Assembly (NCBI RefSeq): GCF_016924755.1
Contig: NZ_JAFFJX010000002.1
Location: forward strand, 310,001 to 374,000
Length of the DNA: 64,000 bases
Source: Longitalea arenae
Lineage (GTDB): Bacteria > Bacteroidota > Bacteroidia > Chitinophagales > Chitinophagaceae
Direction: 5' to 3'
Below are positions 16,668 through 25,709 of this stretch, piece by piece (positions within the stretch are counted from its first letter, which is position 1; the number at the start of each line of letters is the position of its first letter). Both the position numbers and the translations under genes were made by a program. The notes beneath the pieces were generated by a model. That model did not search any database and was not told where the DNA came from. It worked only from the letters and a program-made list of their open reading frames with translations.

Positions 16668-18251
16668 TTAAAACGGGGCCTCGTCATCATCACCGAACGG
16701 CATATCGTTCATTTTGCTGCCGGCCTGGATGTACAGCCTGGCTCCATCATCGCCACCTGCGCCGGCACTGCCGCCGCCATCAGGTACCGGTTTCCAGCTT
16801 CCGCCACCCATGCCCAGGCCACTGAAATCGTCACCTTCAAACTCAACAAATTTTTGAATATGCAACTGGGCCTTCAGCTTAATGGTTTCCAGCGAACCGT
16901 TACGGTGTTTGGCTATACGCACATGGGTTTCCCCTTTATTGCTTTCTCCCATTTCATTGGAAGTAATGTCATAGTATTCGGGCCGGTAAATAAACATTAC
17001 CATATCGGCATCCTGCTCAATGGCGCCCGATTCACGAAGGTCACTCAGCTGCGGCATTTTATTTCCGTCTTTACGCGTTTCCACCGCACGGCTTAACTGC
17101 GACAAAGCTATGATGGGAACCATCAACTCCTTCGCCAGCATTTTTAAGTTCCGTGAAATGGTACTGATCTCCTGCTCACGATTCGTGTTCTTACCGTTGC
17201 CCACGCCGCTCATCAGCTGTAAGTAATCGATGATGATAAGGCCGATATTGTGTTTGGTCTTCAAACGGCGGCATTTCGCACGCAGCTCGAATACGTTCAG
17301 GGCCGCCGTATCGTCGATAAAGATGGGCGCCTGCGCAAGTTTTTGAATACCCTTGGCGTACAACTGCTTCATCTCATAATCTTCCATCTTACCACGCGAG
17401 ATCTTCTCGAGCCACACTTCACTTTCAGCGCTCAGGATACGTGTTACCAGCTGCGCCGAGCTCATTTCAAGGCTGAAGAAAACGATGGGGGTTGGACGAA
17501 CCGTATTCAATGCCGCATTACGGGCCAGGTTAAGGGCAAATGCCGTTTTACCCACGGCCGGGCGTGCAGCCAGGATGATGAGATCGGAACCCTGCCATCC
17601 ATAGGTTACTTTATCAAGGGAAGGGAAACCGCTTGGCACCCCGGTAATATCATCGGTACGGTGACGCATATCTTCGATCCGCTGTACGGTTTGCACCAGT
17701 ACGGTATCGATACTGTCGTAGTTCTTCTTCATGTGGTTGTTCGTGATCTCGAACAGCTTCGCTTCGGCATCGTCGAGCAGGTCGAACACATCGGCACTGT
17801 CTTCATAAGCGTCACTAATGATCTCACCACTGATCCGGATCAACTCGCGCTGAATGAATTTTTGCAAAATGATCTTTGCATGCGCTTCTATATTGGCTGA
17901 AGAAACAACTGAATTGGTTAAACGGGTTACGTAATAAGGACCACCTACCATTTCCAGCTCTTCTTTGCTGCGCAGTTCTTCCACCACCGTTAAGATGTCT
18001 ATCGGCTGGCTTTTCTGCTGCAGGCTGAGCATAGCCCGGTAAATGCGTTGATGGGCGTCTACATAAAAGCATTCGGCTTTCAAAATTTCCACGGCTACGT
18101 CAAAGGCAGATTTTTCGAGCATGATAGCGCCAAGTACGGCTTCTTCCAGGTCTTTTGCCTGCGGGGGTACTTTACCGTACACCATCGTGCTCAGGTCAAT
18201 TGAACTGCGTCGGCGCTGTTTTCGGTCTTTGTTCAGATTTGTTAAATCCAT
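16668..18251 (-). CDS. dnaB: Replicative DNA helicase DnaB
   Basis: 527 residues. The N-terminal helical domain starts PPQAKDLEEAVLGAIMLEKSAF. The RecA-like ATPase follows, with Walker A ARPAVGKTAFAL (K near residue 235), Walker B LIIIDYLQLM, and the DLRESGAIEQDADMVMFIYR helicase motif. The C-terminal tail (about residues 480-527) is glycine-rich and ends in an acidic stretch, as in other Bacteroidota. It unwinds DNA at the replication fork. It is monocistronic, with a strong terminator, and is preceded by a 735-bp gene-poor region. Confidence 0.95.
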   Translation of the reverse strand: MDLTNLNKDRKQRRRSSIDLSTMVYGKVPPQAKDLEEAVLGAIMLEKSAFDVAVEILKAECFYVDAHQRIYRAMLSLQQKSQPIDILTVVEELRSKEELEMVGGPYYVTRLTNSVVSSANIEAHAKIILQKFIQRELIRISGEIISDAYEDSADVFDLLDDAEAKLFEITNNHMKKNYDSIDTVLVQTVQRIEDMRHRTDDITGVPSGFPSLDKVTYGWQGSDLIILAARPAVGKTAFALNLARNAALNTVRPTPIVFFSLEMSSAQLVTRILSAESEVWLEKISRGKMEDYEMKQLYAKGIQKLAQAPIFIDDTAALNVFELRAKCRRLKTKHNIGLIIIDYLQLMSGVGNGKNTNREQEISTISRNLKMLAKELMVPIIALSQLSRAVETRKDGNKMPQLSDLRESGAIEQDADMVMFIYRPEYYDITSNEMGESNKGETHVRIAKHRNGSLETIKLKAQLHIQKFVEFEGDDFSGLGMGGGSWKPVPDGGGSAGAGGDDGARLYIQAGSKMNDMPFGDDDEAPF

Positions 18252-18986
18252 CGTTAACGGTCTACAAAAATTTTAACCATTGGTTTGAAAAAAATAAAAA
18301 ATTGGATATCTCATGGTGCTGAAGTGTTTCTGATGTGCGGAGCCACTTCTGATTTATACTGCCAACCAATGACGCATTGGGTCGTTTAAGGCTAAGGTTT
18401 GTTACGGGAATATTATTGCACTGTTACCGCAATGTTACCCCTATTAGGTCAGGACGGCGAATATATACCCCTCTCAATTCCGGAAAAAAGAATTGCTGTT
18501 CTATAATTAATAACAACAATCCACACACCAATCCACGAAATTAGGGCACTTATCCCCAAGTTCCCGCCTATATATACACAATTTACAAAAGTTTGCCACC
18601 CTTGTTCAAACGAAATTCACACATCATGTGTGTAAGAATTATGCCCTGAATATTTGGAGATGACAGCGGGAAAATAAGATGCAAGCGGGATGGGAATTTC
18701 CGAAATCCGGTTAGTGAAAACGCTTACCAGTACAGCATTTTCCAGTTATGGGATAAATGAAACTGTGACTGACCGGTCCTTCCAGCGCCCCACCAACCCT
18801 GAAGTTCGCCACCCATGCACTTTCCAGCCCGGTTTTTTCAACCAATGGCATAAAATTGGCGTATACAGTAAAGAAGGAACCGGGATAAAAGAACGTCAAA
18901 CCGGAGATCAAAACAAAAAGATGATGTTCTAATATCAAATTTAACCGGAGTACCGTAAATTAGATTCTTTAATATTAAATCAGACC
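18252..18986. other. Gene-poor region upstream of dnaB
   Basis: No convincing gene. It holds an inverted repeat CACACAT-C-ATGTGTG at 18618-18632, three 9-mers sharing the core ATCC at 18517, 18529 and 18550 (the last is TTATCCCCA, near a DnaA box), and a minus-strand TAAATTTG box at 18936-18943. Two short overlapping frames on opposite strands between 18690 and 18938 have no recognisable domain. Confidence 0.5.
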
Positions 18987-19235
18987 ATGCGCGTATACCA
19001 GTTGCGGCATTATGAGGTAATGATGCCTGAAGAAAATAGCAAAGAAGCACAGCACCTGCTGTACTACGAACGGCTTTGTTACGACCTGCTCACCGCCCAT
19101 GCGATCAGCTTCTCGCGCGCTGTTGAGGTCATGAAACTGAAATACGGCCGTATTGAACAACGCCCCGGCCGCATTCACCGCATTTTAAGCGCCACAGAGA
19201 TCCCTGCTTTCTGTTTTATTGTTTGTAAGAATTGA
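18987..19235 (+). CDS. Small hypothetical protein, 82 residues
   Basis: No domain is recognised. The sequence starts MRVYQLRHYEVMMPEENSKE and has a predicted helical middle with many charged residues, no signal peptide and no membrane segment. The composition looks protein-like rather than random, and the frame is not a shadow of another gene, but no clear promoter or ribosome binding site was found. It sits in the gap between dnaB and pheT. It may be a lineage-specific gene or chance. Confidence 0.35.
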   Translation: MRVYQLRHYEVMMPEENSKEAQHLLYYERLCYDLLTAHAISFSRAVEVMKLKYGRIEQRPGRIHRILSATEIPAFCFIVCKN

Positions 19236-19350
19236 TCACTCCTCCTGCTTACCCCCCGTCTGGCCATCCTTCCGCCCGGCCTGCACTGCCTTCCCCAACT
19301 GTCTTCACCTGAAAACATTGAACTACAATTGCAAACCGGCAACTGTGCAC

Positions 19351-19377
19351 TTTGAACTTTGAACTAACCTATCTTTG
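19351..19377 (+). promoter_or_regulatory. Promoter of pheT with upstream heptamer array
   Basis: TATCTTTG at 19370-19377, a perfect -7 match, directly preceded by a short actttga array (tttgaactttgaac at 19351-19364) whose units resemble the -33 TTTG. The leader would be about 30 nt. Confidence 0.6.
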
Positions 19378-19414
19378 CCACCATCGTTAAATTATAAAAT
19401 TTATAGACTGATCC

Positions 19415-21847
19415 ATGACTATTTCCTATAATTGGTTGCACGATTATTTACCCGTAACCATTGATCCAGAACGGCTTAGTAAATTATTGACCTCCGTGGG
19501 CCTGGAAGTTGAAAGCCTGGAGCGCCACGAAAGCCTGAAAGGCGGCTTGCAGGGACTGGTGATCGGGGAAGTGCTGGCGGCCGAAAAACACCCTAACGCC
19601 GATAAATTAACCGTTACCAAAGTAAATACCGGTTCGGGAGATCCCCTGCAAATTGTTTGTGGCGCCCCGAATGTAGCAGCTGGTCAAAAAGTCGTAGTAG
19701 CAACGGTAGGCACCACTATCTATCCTAAAAATGGCGATCCGCTGACCATGAAAATAGCCAAGATCCGCGGCGTTGAAAGCTATGGCATGATCTGCGCTGA
19801 AGATGAGATCGGCCTGAGCGACGACCATGCCGGTATCCTGGTATTACCCGCCGATGTAAAAGTGGGCACCCTCGCCGCTGATTATTTCAAACCATATACC
19901 GACTGGATCTATGAAATTGGTTTAACGCCGAACCGTATGGACGCCATGAGTCACCGCGGCGTAGCCCGGGATGTGTGCGCGTACCTGTCATACCATGACA
20001 ATAAAGACCTGCAGGTAAACGCCCTGCCGGTGCACGGCTTTAGCGTAGAAAACAATTCCCTGCCCATTGAAGTAAACATCGAAAATACCAGTGCCTGCCA
20101 GCGTTACAGCGGTATAAGCATTTCGAACGTTACCGTAAAAGAAAGTCCCGAATGGCTGCAGAATAAGTTGCGGGCGATCGGTCAGCGGCCAATTAATAAT
20201 ATCGTAGATATTACCAACTATATCCTGCACGAGACCGGTCAACCCCTGCATGCTTTTAATGCCGATGCCATCACAGGCCGGAAAGTGCTGGTAAAGAACC
20301 TGCCCGAAGGCACGCCTTTTGTTACCCTCGACGAAAAAGAAAGAAAGGTAAATGCCGAAGACCTGATGATCTGTAACGGCAATAGCGAACCTATGTGTTT
20401 TGCCGGCGTTTTTGGCGGCCGGCACAGCGGCGTAACAGATACCACCAAAAATATCTTCCTGGAAAGCGCCTGGTTCAACCCGGTGGATATTCGCAAGACC
20501 TCTTTCCGCCACGGCATGCGTACCGATGCGGCTACCCGTTTTGAAAAGAATATCGATATCAGCAATACCGTAAATGTATTGAAGCGTGCCGCCCTCCTTA
20601 TTAAGGAACTGGCCGGGGGCGAAATTGCGTCTGACATAATAGATGTATATCCCAACCCAACACCGCAACCGCAGGTTCAGCTGAAATACCAGTTCCTGCG
20701 AAAGCTCAGCGGCAAAAATTATCCGGCAGCAAGCGTTAAGAAGATCCTGCTCAGCCTTGGCTTCTCCATCATAAAGGAAAGCGCCGATGATATCCTGGTA
20801 ACAGCACCTTACAGCAAACCCGACATTCACCTGCCGGCCGACATAGTGGAAGAGATCATGCGTATCGACGGGCTCGATAATATCGAGATCCCCAAGGCCA
20901 TCACCATTTCACCTTCGGTAGAAACAGATCGTAACAAACATATTTACCGCGAGAAAACGGCCAATTACCTGGTGGGATTGGGCTTCAATGAGATCTTTAC
21001 CAATTCCATTACCAACGCCGCCTATTTTAATGAAGAAGAACTGAGCACAACAGTTAAACTGCTGAACAACCTCAGCGCCGATCATAATATTATGCGCCCC
21101 TCCATGCTGCAAACCGGACTGGAAGCGATAGCGCATAACCTCAACCGCAAAAACAACGACCTGCGCTTTTTTGAATTTGGCAAAACCTACAGCACATCAG
21201 GGCCCGGAAAGTACAGCGAGCATGAACATGTATGCCTGTACATAACCGGCCAGGTGCAGGATGATGCCTGGAAAGGAAAAGGAACGGCAGCTGATATCTT
21301 TTACCTGAAAGGCATAGTGGCAAGGATATTGCAATTAACTGGCATCTCTAAAGCTGCCTTTGCCCCCGAAACAAGCGGCGGCAACCTGGTAAACGCCTTG
21401 CAGGTAACTATTAATAAAGATGTTATTGCGCGGCTGGGACAGGTGAAACCACAGGAAGGAAAACGTTTCGATATCAAGCAACCGGTTTTCTATGCCGATC
21501 TCGACTTCGAATTATTGCTGAAATACATCTCCGCCAACTCTATAAAAGCAAAAGAATTACCGCGCCAGCTGCCCGTACGCCGCGACCTGGCCATGGTAGT
21601 ACCGAAATCCCTTCCCTTTGCTGAGGTTGAAAGCACGGTGAAAAAAGTGAAACTCGAGAAGTTACAGTCAATACAGCTGTTCGATATTTTTGAAAGTGAA
21701 AAGCTGGGGGCCGATAAAAAGTCCCTCGCAGTAAGCTTTACTTTCCTCGATGAGGAAAAGACCCCCACCGATAAAGATATTGACGGTATGATGAATAAAA
21801 TTATGAATGCCCTGGAAACAACATTGCAGGCAGAGATCAGGAAATGA
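19415..21847 (+). CDS. pheT: Phenylalanine--tRNA ligase, beta subunit
   Basis: 810 residues, the usual length. Domain order is complete: N-terminal fold, tRNA-binding OB domain (VIGEVLAAEKHPNADKLTVTKV, residues about 45-60), B3/B4 editing domain, B5 domain (FLRKLSGKNYPAASVKKILLSLGF), catalytic-like core and the C-terminal anticodon-binding domain (LPVRRDLAMVV, ending ALETTLQAEIRK). It forms the alpha2-beta2 enzyme with PheS; pheS is not in this window. The stop codon overlaps the next gene by 4 bp (ATGA), so the downstream coiled-coil gene is probably translationally coupled. Confidence 0.96.
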   Translation: MTISYNWLHDYLPVTIDPERLSKLLTSVGLEVESLERHESLKGGLQGLVIGEVLAAEKHPNADKLTVTKVNTGSGDPLQIVCGAPNVAAGQKVVVATVGTTIYPKNGDPLTMKIAKIRGVESYGMICAEDEIGLSDDHAGILVLPADVKVGTLAADYFKPYTDWIYEIGLTPNRMDAMSHRGVARDVCAYLSYHDNKDLQVNALPVHGFSVENNSLPIEVNIENTSACQRYSGISISNVTVKESPEWLQNKLRAIGQRPINNIVDITNYILHETGQPLHAFNADAITGRKVLVKNLPEGTPFVTLDEKERKVNAEDLMICNGNSEPMCFAGVFGGRHSGVTDTTKNIFLESAWFNPVDIRKTSFRHGMRTDAATRFEKNIDISNTVNVLKRAALLIKELAGGEIASDIIDVYPNPTPQPQVQLKYQFLRKLSGKNYPAASVKKILLSLGFSIIKESADDILVTAPYSKPDIHLPADIVEEIMRIDGLDNIEIPKAITISPSVETDRNKHIYREKTANYLVGLGFNEIFTNSITNAAYFNEEELSTTVKLLNNLSADHNIMRPSMLQTGLEAIAHNLNRKNNDLRFFEFGKTYSTSGPGKYSEHEHVCLYITGQVQDDAWKGKGTAADIFYLKGIVARILQLTGISKAAFAPETSGGNLVNALQVTINKDVIARLGQVKPQEGKRFDIKQPVFYADLDFELLLKYISANSIKAKELPRQLPVRRDLAMVVPKSLPFAEVESTVKKVKLEKLQSIQLFDIFESEKLGADKKSLAVSFTFLDEEKTPTDKDIDGMMNKIMNALETTLQAEIRK

Positions 21848-22167
21848 TCCGCAGCAATGGCCAGGCTAAAATTTGTTCAATGGAGGGATTACAGGAACAA
21901 CTAACACGGATCACAGAAAAATTGCAGCAGGTGGTGCATCGCTATCAGTTGCTGCAAAAAGAGCACGAGCAATTGAGCAGGGAGGTGACTGCGTTGCGTG
22001 AAAAAGAGAAAGCCAGGCTGATACGTATTGACGAGCTGGAGATGAAAATGACAGCACTGCAAACCGTAACGGGACAACTGAATGAACCGGAAAAGAAAGA
22101 GGTGGAAAAAAGGATCAACCGTTACATCCGGGAAATTGACCGGTGCATCGCTTTATTAAGTGAATAA
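21844..22167 (+). CDS. Coiled-coil protein between pheT and zapA
   Basis: 107 residues, almost wholly a predicted coiled coil from about residue 13 to 90 (GLQEQLTRITEKLQQVVHRY, QLLQKEHEQLSREVTALREK). There is no signal peptide or membrane segment. The ATG overlaps the pheT stop by 4 bp; another possible start is the ATG at 21880. Size, coiled-coil nature and a place two genes before zapA suggest a ZapB-like division partner, but this is inference from context and no family motif proves it. Confidence 0.8.
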   Translation: MIRSNGQAKICSMEGLQEQLTRITEKLQQVVHRYQLLQKEHEQLSREVTALREKEKARLIRIDELEMKMTALQTVTGQLNEPEKKEVEKRINRYIREIDRCIALLSE

Positions 22168-22172
22168 GAGGT

Positions 22173-22457
22173 TCAAATCCTTTTAACGAGACGCATTTTC
22201 ATTTCATCATTGCCCTGCGAGAGCTCGAGGGTATAAACACCATAAGGCAGGTCGTTCAGGCCTTTCCAGGTAACTGATTTATCACCCTGGGGAATATTGG
22301 TTTCGAACCGGCTGCATTCATAACCCCGTTCATCGCGTAAAATGGCTTTCAGGCTCGACTGGATGGGTGCGATGAACTCCAGTGTAAGCGCGTCGATGAA
22401 GACGTTCGACCTTAGTTTAGCGAACATGGTAATCGTTTGGTTTTGGTGAGTAATCAT
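22173..22457 (-). CDS. Orphan protein resembling a type IX sorting domain
   Basis: 94 residues (84 if the second ATG at 22427 is used). There is no signal peptide. The whole protein follows the pattern of a type A type IX secretion C-terminal domain: VFIDALTLEFIAPIQSSLKA, then LRDERGYE, and GLNDLPYGVYTLELSQGN followed by MRLVKRI at the end. Such domains normally sit at the end of large exported proteins; here it is the complete gene. It is antisense to its neighbours, between the coiled-coil gene and zapA. Function unknown. It may be a small beta-sandwich protein that acts in the cytoplasm, or a remnant of a larger gene. Confidence 0.7.
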   Translation of the reverse strand: MITHQNQTITMFAKLRSNVFIDALTLEFIAPIQSSLKAILRDERGYECSRFETNIPQGDKSVTWKGLNDLPYGVYTLELSQGNDEMKMRLVKRI

Positions 22458-22567
22458 AGCATACGATAATTTGCATTATTACCATCCAAAACGATCCTTT
22501 TGAAGCCCGGAAGTATTCCTGATGTGTGTGAATAAAAATAGAACAAGCTTTTCAAAATTGCAAGCCC

Positions 22568-22858
22568 ATGGAAGAATTAATTCCCATTAATGTTTTAATA
22601 GGCGACCGAACATACCGCATTCGTATAGCCCCTACCGATGAAGAAGTGGTACGAAAGACGCTGAAGTTGATCAACGACAAGATCCTGGAGTTTAAAACCA
22701 CCTTTGCCGGCAAGGATATGCAGGATTATGTAGCCATGGTGGTTCTATGGTATGCCACCCAGCAAAAAGCCGGCGACAGCCAGCCCTTGGTAGATAACCA
22801 GACCTCCGAACAGTTACAGGCCATGGAGAAGTTGCTTGACAGGATGTTAGTTGATTGA
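22568..22858 (+). CDS. zapA: Cell division protein ZapA
   Basis: 96 residues, normal length. The ZapA pattern is clear: INVLIGDRTYRIRIAPTDEE at the start, the helix VVRKTLKLINDKILEFKTTF, then DYVAMVVLWYA and a C-terminal coiled coil (SEQLQAMEKLLDRML). ZapA cross-links FtsZ filaments at the division ring. The position before rny and after pheT with a coiled-coil gene is a plausible division cluster. Confidence 0.92.
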   Translation: MEELIPINVLIGDRTYRIRIAPTDEEVVRKTLKLINDKILEFKTTFAGKDMQDYVAMVVLWYATQQKAGDSQPLVDNQTSEQLQAMEKLLDRMLVD

Positions 22859-22972
22859 GTCACCAGTTACCGGTTCCCGGTTCCCGGGCTCAATACCCGG
22901 GAAGCCAGATAATTATCAGCACTCCGGAACAGGTACCCGGCAACTGGCGACTGGTAACCGGTGACTGATCCT
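22857..22972. repeat. Imperfect inverted repeat after zapA
   Basis: agtcaccagttacc at 22857 pairs with ggtaaccggtgact at 22957-22970 with one mismatch, and the interior holds ggttcccggttcccggg and a second cccggg arm. The units are of the same ggtaactgg type as the array before pyrD. It may end the zapA transcript. The rest of the 22859-23184 gap carries the rny promoter and leader. Confidence 0.7.
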
Positions 22973-23068
22973 TAGATCCCGGAACAAAAAATTTTGAAAT
23001 ACACGCCGTAACAAAGACACACTCAAATAACCAAATTCCCCATCTACAAACAACTGACTTCAAAATGC

Positions 23069-23102
23069 TTGCAGCGCTGCTGCCTCTTTTTTTGTATTTT
23101 CG
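23069..23102 (+). promoter_or_regulatory. Probable promoter of rny
   Basis: TTG at 23069-23071, 23-nt spacer, TATTTTCG at 23095-23102. The leader would be about 75 nt. Confidence 0.45.
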
Positions 23103-23184
23103 CACATTCACATCTCACTATGGTAAACCCGAGACACATAGAGAGGGAGAGACAATGTAGAATTCTTTAAACATGTAAAACACA

Positions 23185-24750
23185 ATGGATCAGAGTATGT
23201 TAACCGCTATAATAGGATTAGTGGCGCTACTGGCAGGCATAGTAGCGGGCAAATTCATATTTGCCAAAAACACTAAGCAAAAAATTGAAGAGGCCGAAAA
23301 TCAGGCCCGCAAGATCGTCGCCGACGCGCAAACGAATGCCGAAACCATCAAACAACAAAAACAGCTCGAAGCAAAAGAGAAGTTCCTGGCCCTGAAAGCC
23401 GAGCACGACAAAGAGGTGATGGAACGCAACCGCAAACTTAGTGAAGTCGAGAACCGCGCCCGCCAGAAAGAACAATCCATCAACCAGAAAGAAAGCCAGC
23501 TCGATAAGCAGATCAAGGAAAATGAAGCGATCAAAGATAACCTCAACCGGCAGATAGAAGTAGTAAGCCTGAAGCGCACCGAACTCGAAAAACACCAGGA
23601 AGAACATATCCGCCGGCTCGAAAAGATCGCTGGTTTAACTGCAGATGAGGCTAAGAAACAACTGGTTGAGAGCTTAAAACAGGAAGCCCACACCCAGGCC
23701 CTGGCCCTGCAGCAGGAAATTGTAGATGATGCCCGCCAGAAAGCGAATAAAGAAGCCCGCAAGATCATCATTCAAACCATCCAGCGCACCGCCGCTGAGC
23801 AGGCGATCGAAAACTCCATCACTGTTTTCAACCTCGAAAGCGATGAAATAAAAGGCCAGATCATCGGTCGTGAAGGCCGTAACATCCGCGCCATTGAAGC
23901 CGCAACCGGTGTTGACCTCATCGTTGATGATACCCCGGAAGCGATCATCCTTTCATCTTTCGACCCCCTTCGCCGGGAAATTGCCCGCTTAAGTCTGCAA
24001 CGACTGGTGGCTGACGGCCGTATTCACCCGGCCCGTATTGAAGAAGTGGTTGAAAAGACCCGCCGTCAGATCGAAGAACAGGTAGTGGAAATAGGCGAAC
24101 GTACGGTCATCGAATTGGGGATCCACGGTTTACACAAAGAGCTGGTGCGGATCGTAGGTAAAATGCGTTTCCGTTCTTCGTACGGACAAAACCTGCTAAT
24201 GCACAGCCGTGAAGTAGCTAATCTTTGCGGTATCATGGCGGCAGAACTGGGTCTGAACCCCAAACTGGCCAAACGCGCCGGCTTATTACACGATATTGGT
24301 AAGGTACCTGATGAAGAATCAGAACTGAGTCACGCCCTGCTGGGAGCCAAACTGGCTGAAAAATATGGCGAGAACCCCGCTGTTGTGAATGCCATCGGCG
24401 CCCACCACGATGAAATGGAAATGCAGTATGTGATCTCTCCGATCGTACAGGCCTGTGACGCCATCAGCGGCGCCCGCCCCGGTGCGCGCAGGGAGATCAT
24501 GCAGCAATACTTACAAAGGATCAAGGAGCTCGAAAACCTGGCCCTGAGCTACCAGGGAGTTGAAAAAGCCTACGCCATTCAGGCGGGCCGCGAACTGCGC
24601 GTCATTGTAGAAGCAGAAAAGGTGACCGATAACGACTCAGACAAGCTTTCTTTTGATATTGCCCAGAAAATTCAGACCGAAATGACCTACCCCGGGCAGA
24701 TCAAAGTGACCGTGATCAGGGAGAAAAGAGCCGTAAATGTGGCCAAGTAA
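23185..24750 (+). CDS. rny: Ribonuclease Y
   Basis: 521 residues. One N-terminal membrane helix (residues about 5-27), a long coiled coil (30-190), a KH domain ([20 protein letters not shown]), and an HD phosphodiesterase domain with [10 protein letters not shown] and AIGAHHDE. This is the standard RNase Y order. The enzyme is a membrane-anchored endoribonuclease that starts mRNA decay. The first ATG gives the expected short cytosolic-face tail before the membrane helix. Confidence 0.95.
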   Translation: MDQSMLTAIIGLVALLAGIVAGKFIFAKNTKQKIEEAENQARKIVADAQTNAETIKQQKQLEAKEKFLALKAEHDKEVMERNRKLSEVENRARQKEQSINQKESQLDKQIKENEAIKDNLNRQIEVVSLKRTELEKHQEEHIRRLEKIAGLTADEAKKQLVESLKQEAHTQALALQQEIVDDARQKANKEARKIIIQTIQRTAAEQAIENSITVFNLESDEIKGQIIGREGRNIRAIEAATGVDLIVDDTPEAIILSSFDPLRREIARLSLQRLVADGRIHPARIEEVVEKTRRQIEEQVVEIGERTVIELGIHGLHKELVRIVGKMRFRSSYGQNLLMHSREVANLCGIMAAELGLNPKLAKRAGLLHDIGKVPDEESELSHALLGAKLAEKYGENPAVVNAIGAHHDEMEMQYVISPIVQACDAISGARPGARREIMQQYLQRIKELENLALSYQGVEKAYAIQAGRELRVIVEAEKVTDNDSDKLSFDIAQKIQTEMTYPGQIKVTVIREKRAVNVAK

Positions 24751-24813
24751 TAAAAAAATGCAGTAAAACCGGGTGGTTTCGGAAATTAAAAATGATTAAT
24801 TCGATTTTTTAAT

Positions 24814-24821
24814 TAACTTTG
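24814..24821 (+). promoter_or_regulatory. -7 box of rplS
   Basis: TAACTTTG, perfect match, 21 nt before the ATG. Its final TTG happens to be in frame with rplS and makes a false upstream start. Confidence 0.6.
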
Positions 24822-24842
24822 CCTCCCCAAAATTTGAATGTC

Positions 24843-25220
24843 ATGAATGCAGCAGTTCAATTTGTACATGAGCAGTTGACAGGAAAAAAAGAGTTCCCGA
24901 AATTTAAAGCGGGTGACAATATAACTGTGAACTATAAGATCATCGAAGGTGGTAAAGAGCGTATCCAAAGCTTTCGTGGCGATGTAATTAAACGCCAGGG
25001 ACAAGGTGGTACTGCTACATTTACTGTACGTAAGATCTCCGATGGTGTAGGTGTTGAAAGAACATTCCCCATTTATTCGCCCAATATCGAATCTATTGAG
25101 CTGAATAAAACAGGTCTGGTTCGTCGTGCAAAACTTTACTTCCTGCGTGAACGCAGCGGTAAGAGCGCCAGAATTAAAGAAAAACGCGTTAACACAACAG
25201 CTACTGCGGTGGCTCAATAA
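24843..25220 (+). CDS. rplS: 50S ribosomal protein L19
   Basis: 125 residues from the ATG at 24843. Typical L19 segments are [32 protein letters not shown], and the block [20 protein letters not shown], ending with [21 protein letters not shown]19 lies at the 30S-50S interface. The frame is open eight codons further upstream to a TTG inside the -7 box; that is not the start. A terminator follows. Confidence 0.96.
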   Translation: MNAAVQFVHEQLTGKKEFPKFKAGDNITVNYKIIEGGKERIQSFRGDVIKRQGQGGTATFTVRKISDGVGVERTFPIYSPNIESIELNKTGLVRRAKLYFLRERSGKSARIKEKRVNTTATAVAQ

Positions 25221-25242
25221 CCACCTGTACATAAAACTATTT

Positions 25243-25271
25243 AAAGCGGGATCAGTAGATTCCGCTTTTTT
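25243..25271 (+). terminator. Terminator of rplS
   Basis: Stem aaagcgg / ccgcttt with a 12-nt loop and a T-run. Confidence 0.8.
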
Positions 25272-25368
25272 ATTAACTGCTTTGTTAAGCATCGGCAAAA
25301 AGGCCTTTTTTACCGTTAGGTTCATGTAATTTGCGTTGTAAATTCGCGTTTTACGTTCTAAAAGAGCG

Positions 25369-25376
25369 TAATTTTG
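25369..25376 (+). promoter_or_regulatory. -7 box of tatA
   Basis: TAATTTTG, perfect match, 27 nt before the ATG. The -33 region is unclear. Confidence 0.5.
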
Positions 25377-25403
25377 TATTCCTAACTATTTAAAAAGTTT
25401 ATC

Positions 25404-25643
25404 ATGTTAAGTATTGTAAACCTGTTGTTCATCTCAATGCCTGGTGGTAGTGAGTGGTTGCTGATCGTGCTCGCGGTCTTGGTTTTGTTCGGTGGACGTA
25501 AAATTCCTGAATTCATGCGCGGTATCGGCCGTGGGATCAGAGAATTCAACGATGCCAAGAACAACGTGAAAAAAGAGATCGAGGACGGCATCAACGAAAA
25601 GGACAGCAAACAAACACAGGCTTCCTCTTCTTCTGCCCGCTAA
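25404..25643 (+). CDS. tatA: Sec-independent (twin-arginine) translocase subunit TatA/E
   Basis: 79 residues. A short N-terminal membrane helix (SEWLLIVLAVLVLFGGRKIP) leads through the conserved FGGRKIPE hinge into an amphipathic helix (GIGRGIREFNDAKNNVKKEI) and a polar tail. TatA forms the pore of the twin-arginine pathway for folded proteins. tatC is not in this window. It precedes gatA by about 60 bp on the same strand, a loose pair with no functional link. Confidence 0.93.
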   Translation: MLSIVNLLFISMPGGSEWLLIVLAVLVLFGGRKIPEFMRGIGRGIREFNDAKNNVKKEIEDGINEKDSKQTQASSSSAR

Positions 25644-25709
25644 TTCCAAGACCTTACATATCTTTTTCCTCTAACCGGTTTGTGTATTCAGGCCGGTAAC
25701 AACCAACTC

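Noticed and set aside
18690-18938. Two overlapping short frames on opposite strands (80 and 75 residues)
   Set aside because: No recognisable domain on either strand. The minus frame has a TTG start inside a -7-like box and no ATG nearby. Could be chance or a remnant; not enough to annotate.
18252-18986. Chromosomal origin of replication
   Set aside because: Only three weak DnaA-like boxes and no dnaA gene or skew evidence; kept as a low-interest finding only.
19988-20830. 280-residue minus-strand frame inside pheT
   Set aside because: Shadow frame; pheT is complete and conserved on the plus strand.
22859-23184. Possible 6S RNA gene between zapA and rny
   Set aside because: 6S RNA lies next to zapA in some bacteria, but I could not find the long imperfect hairpin with a central bubble; the inverted repeat here belongs to the repeat family.
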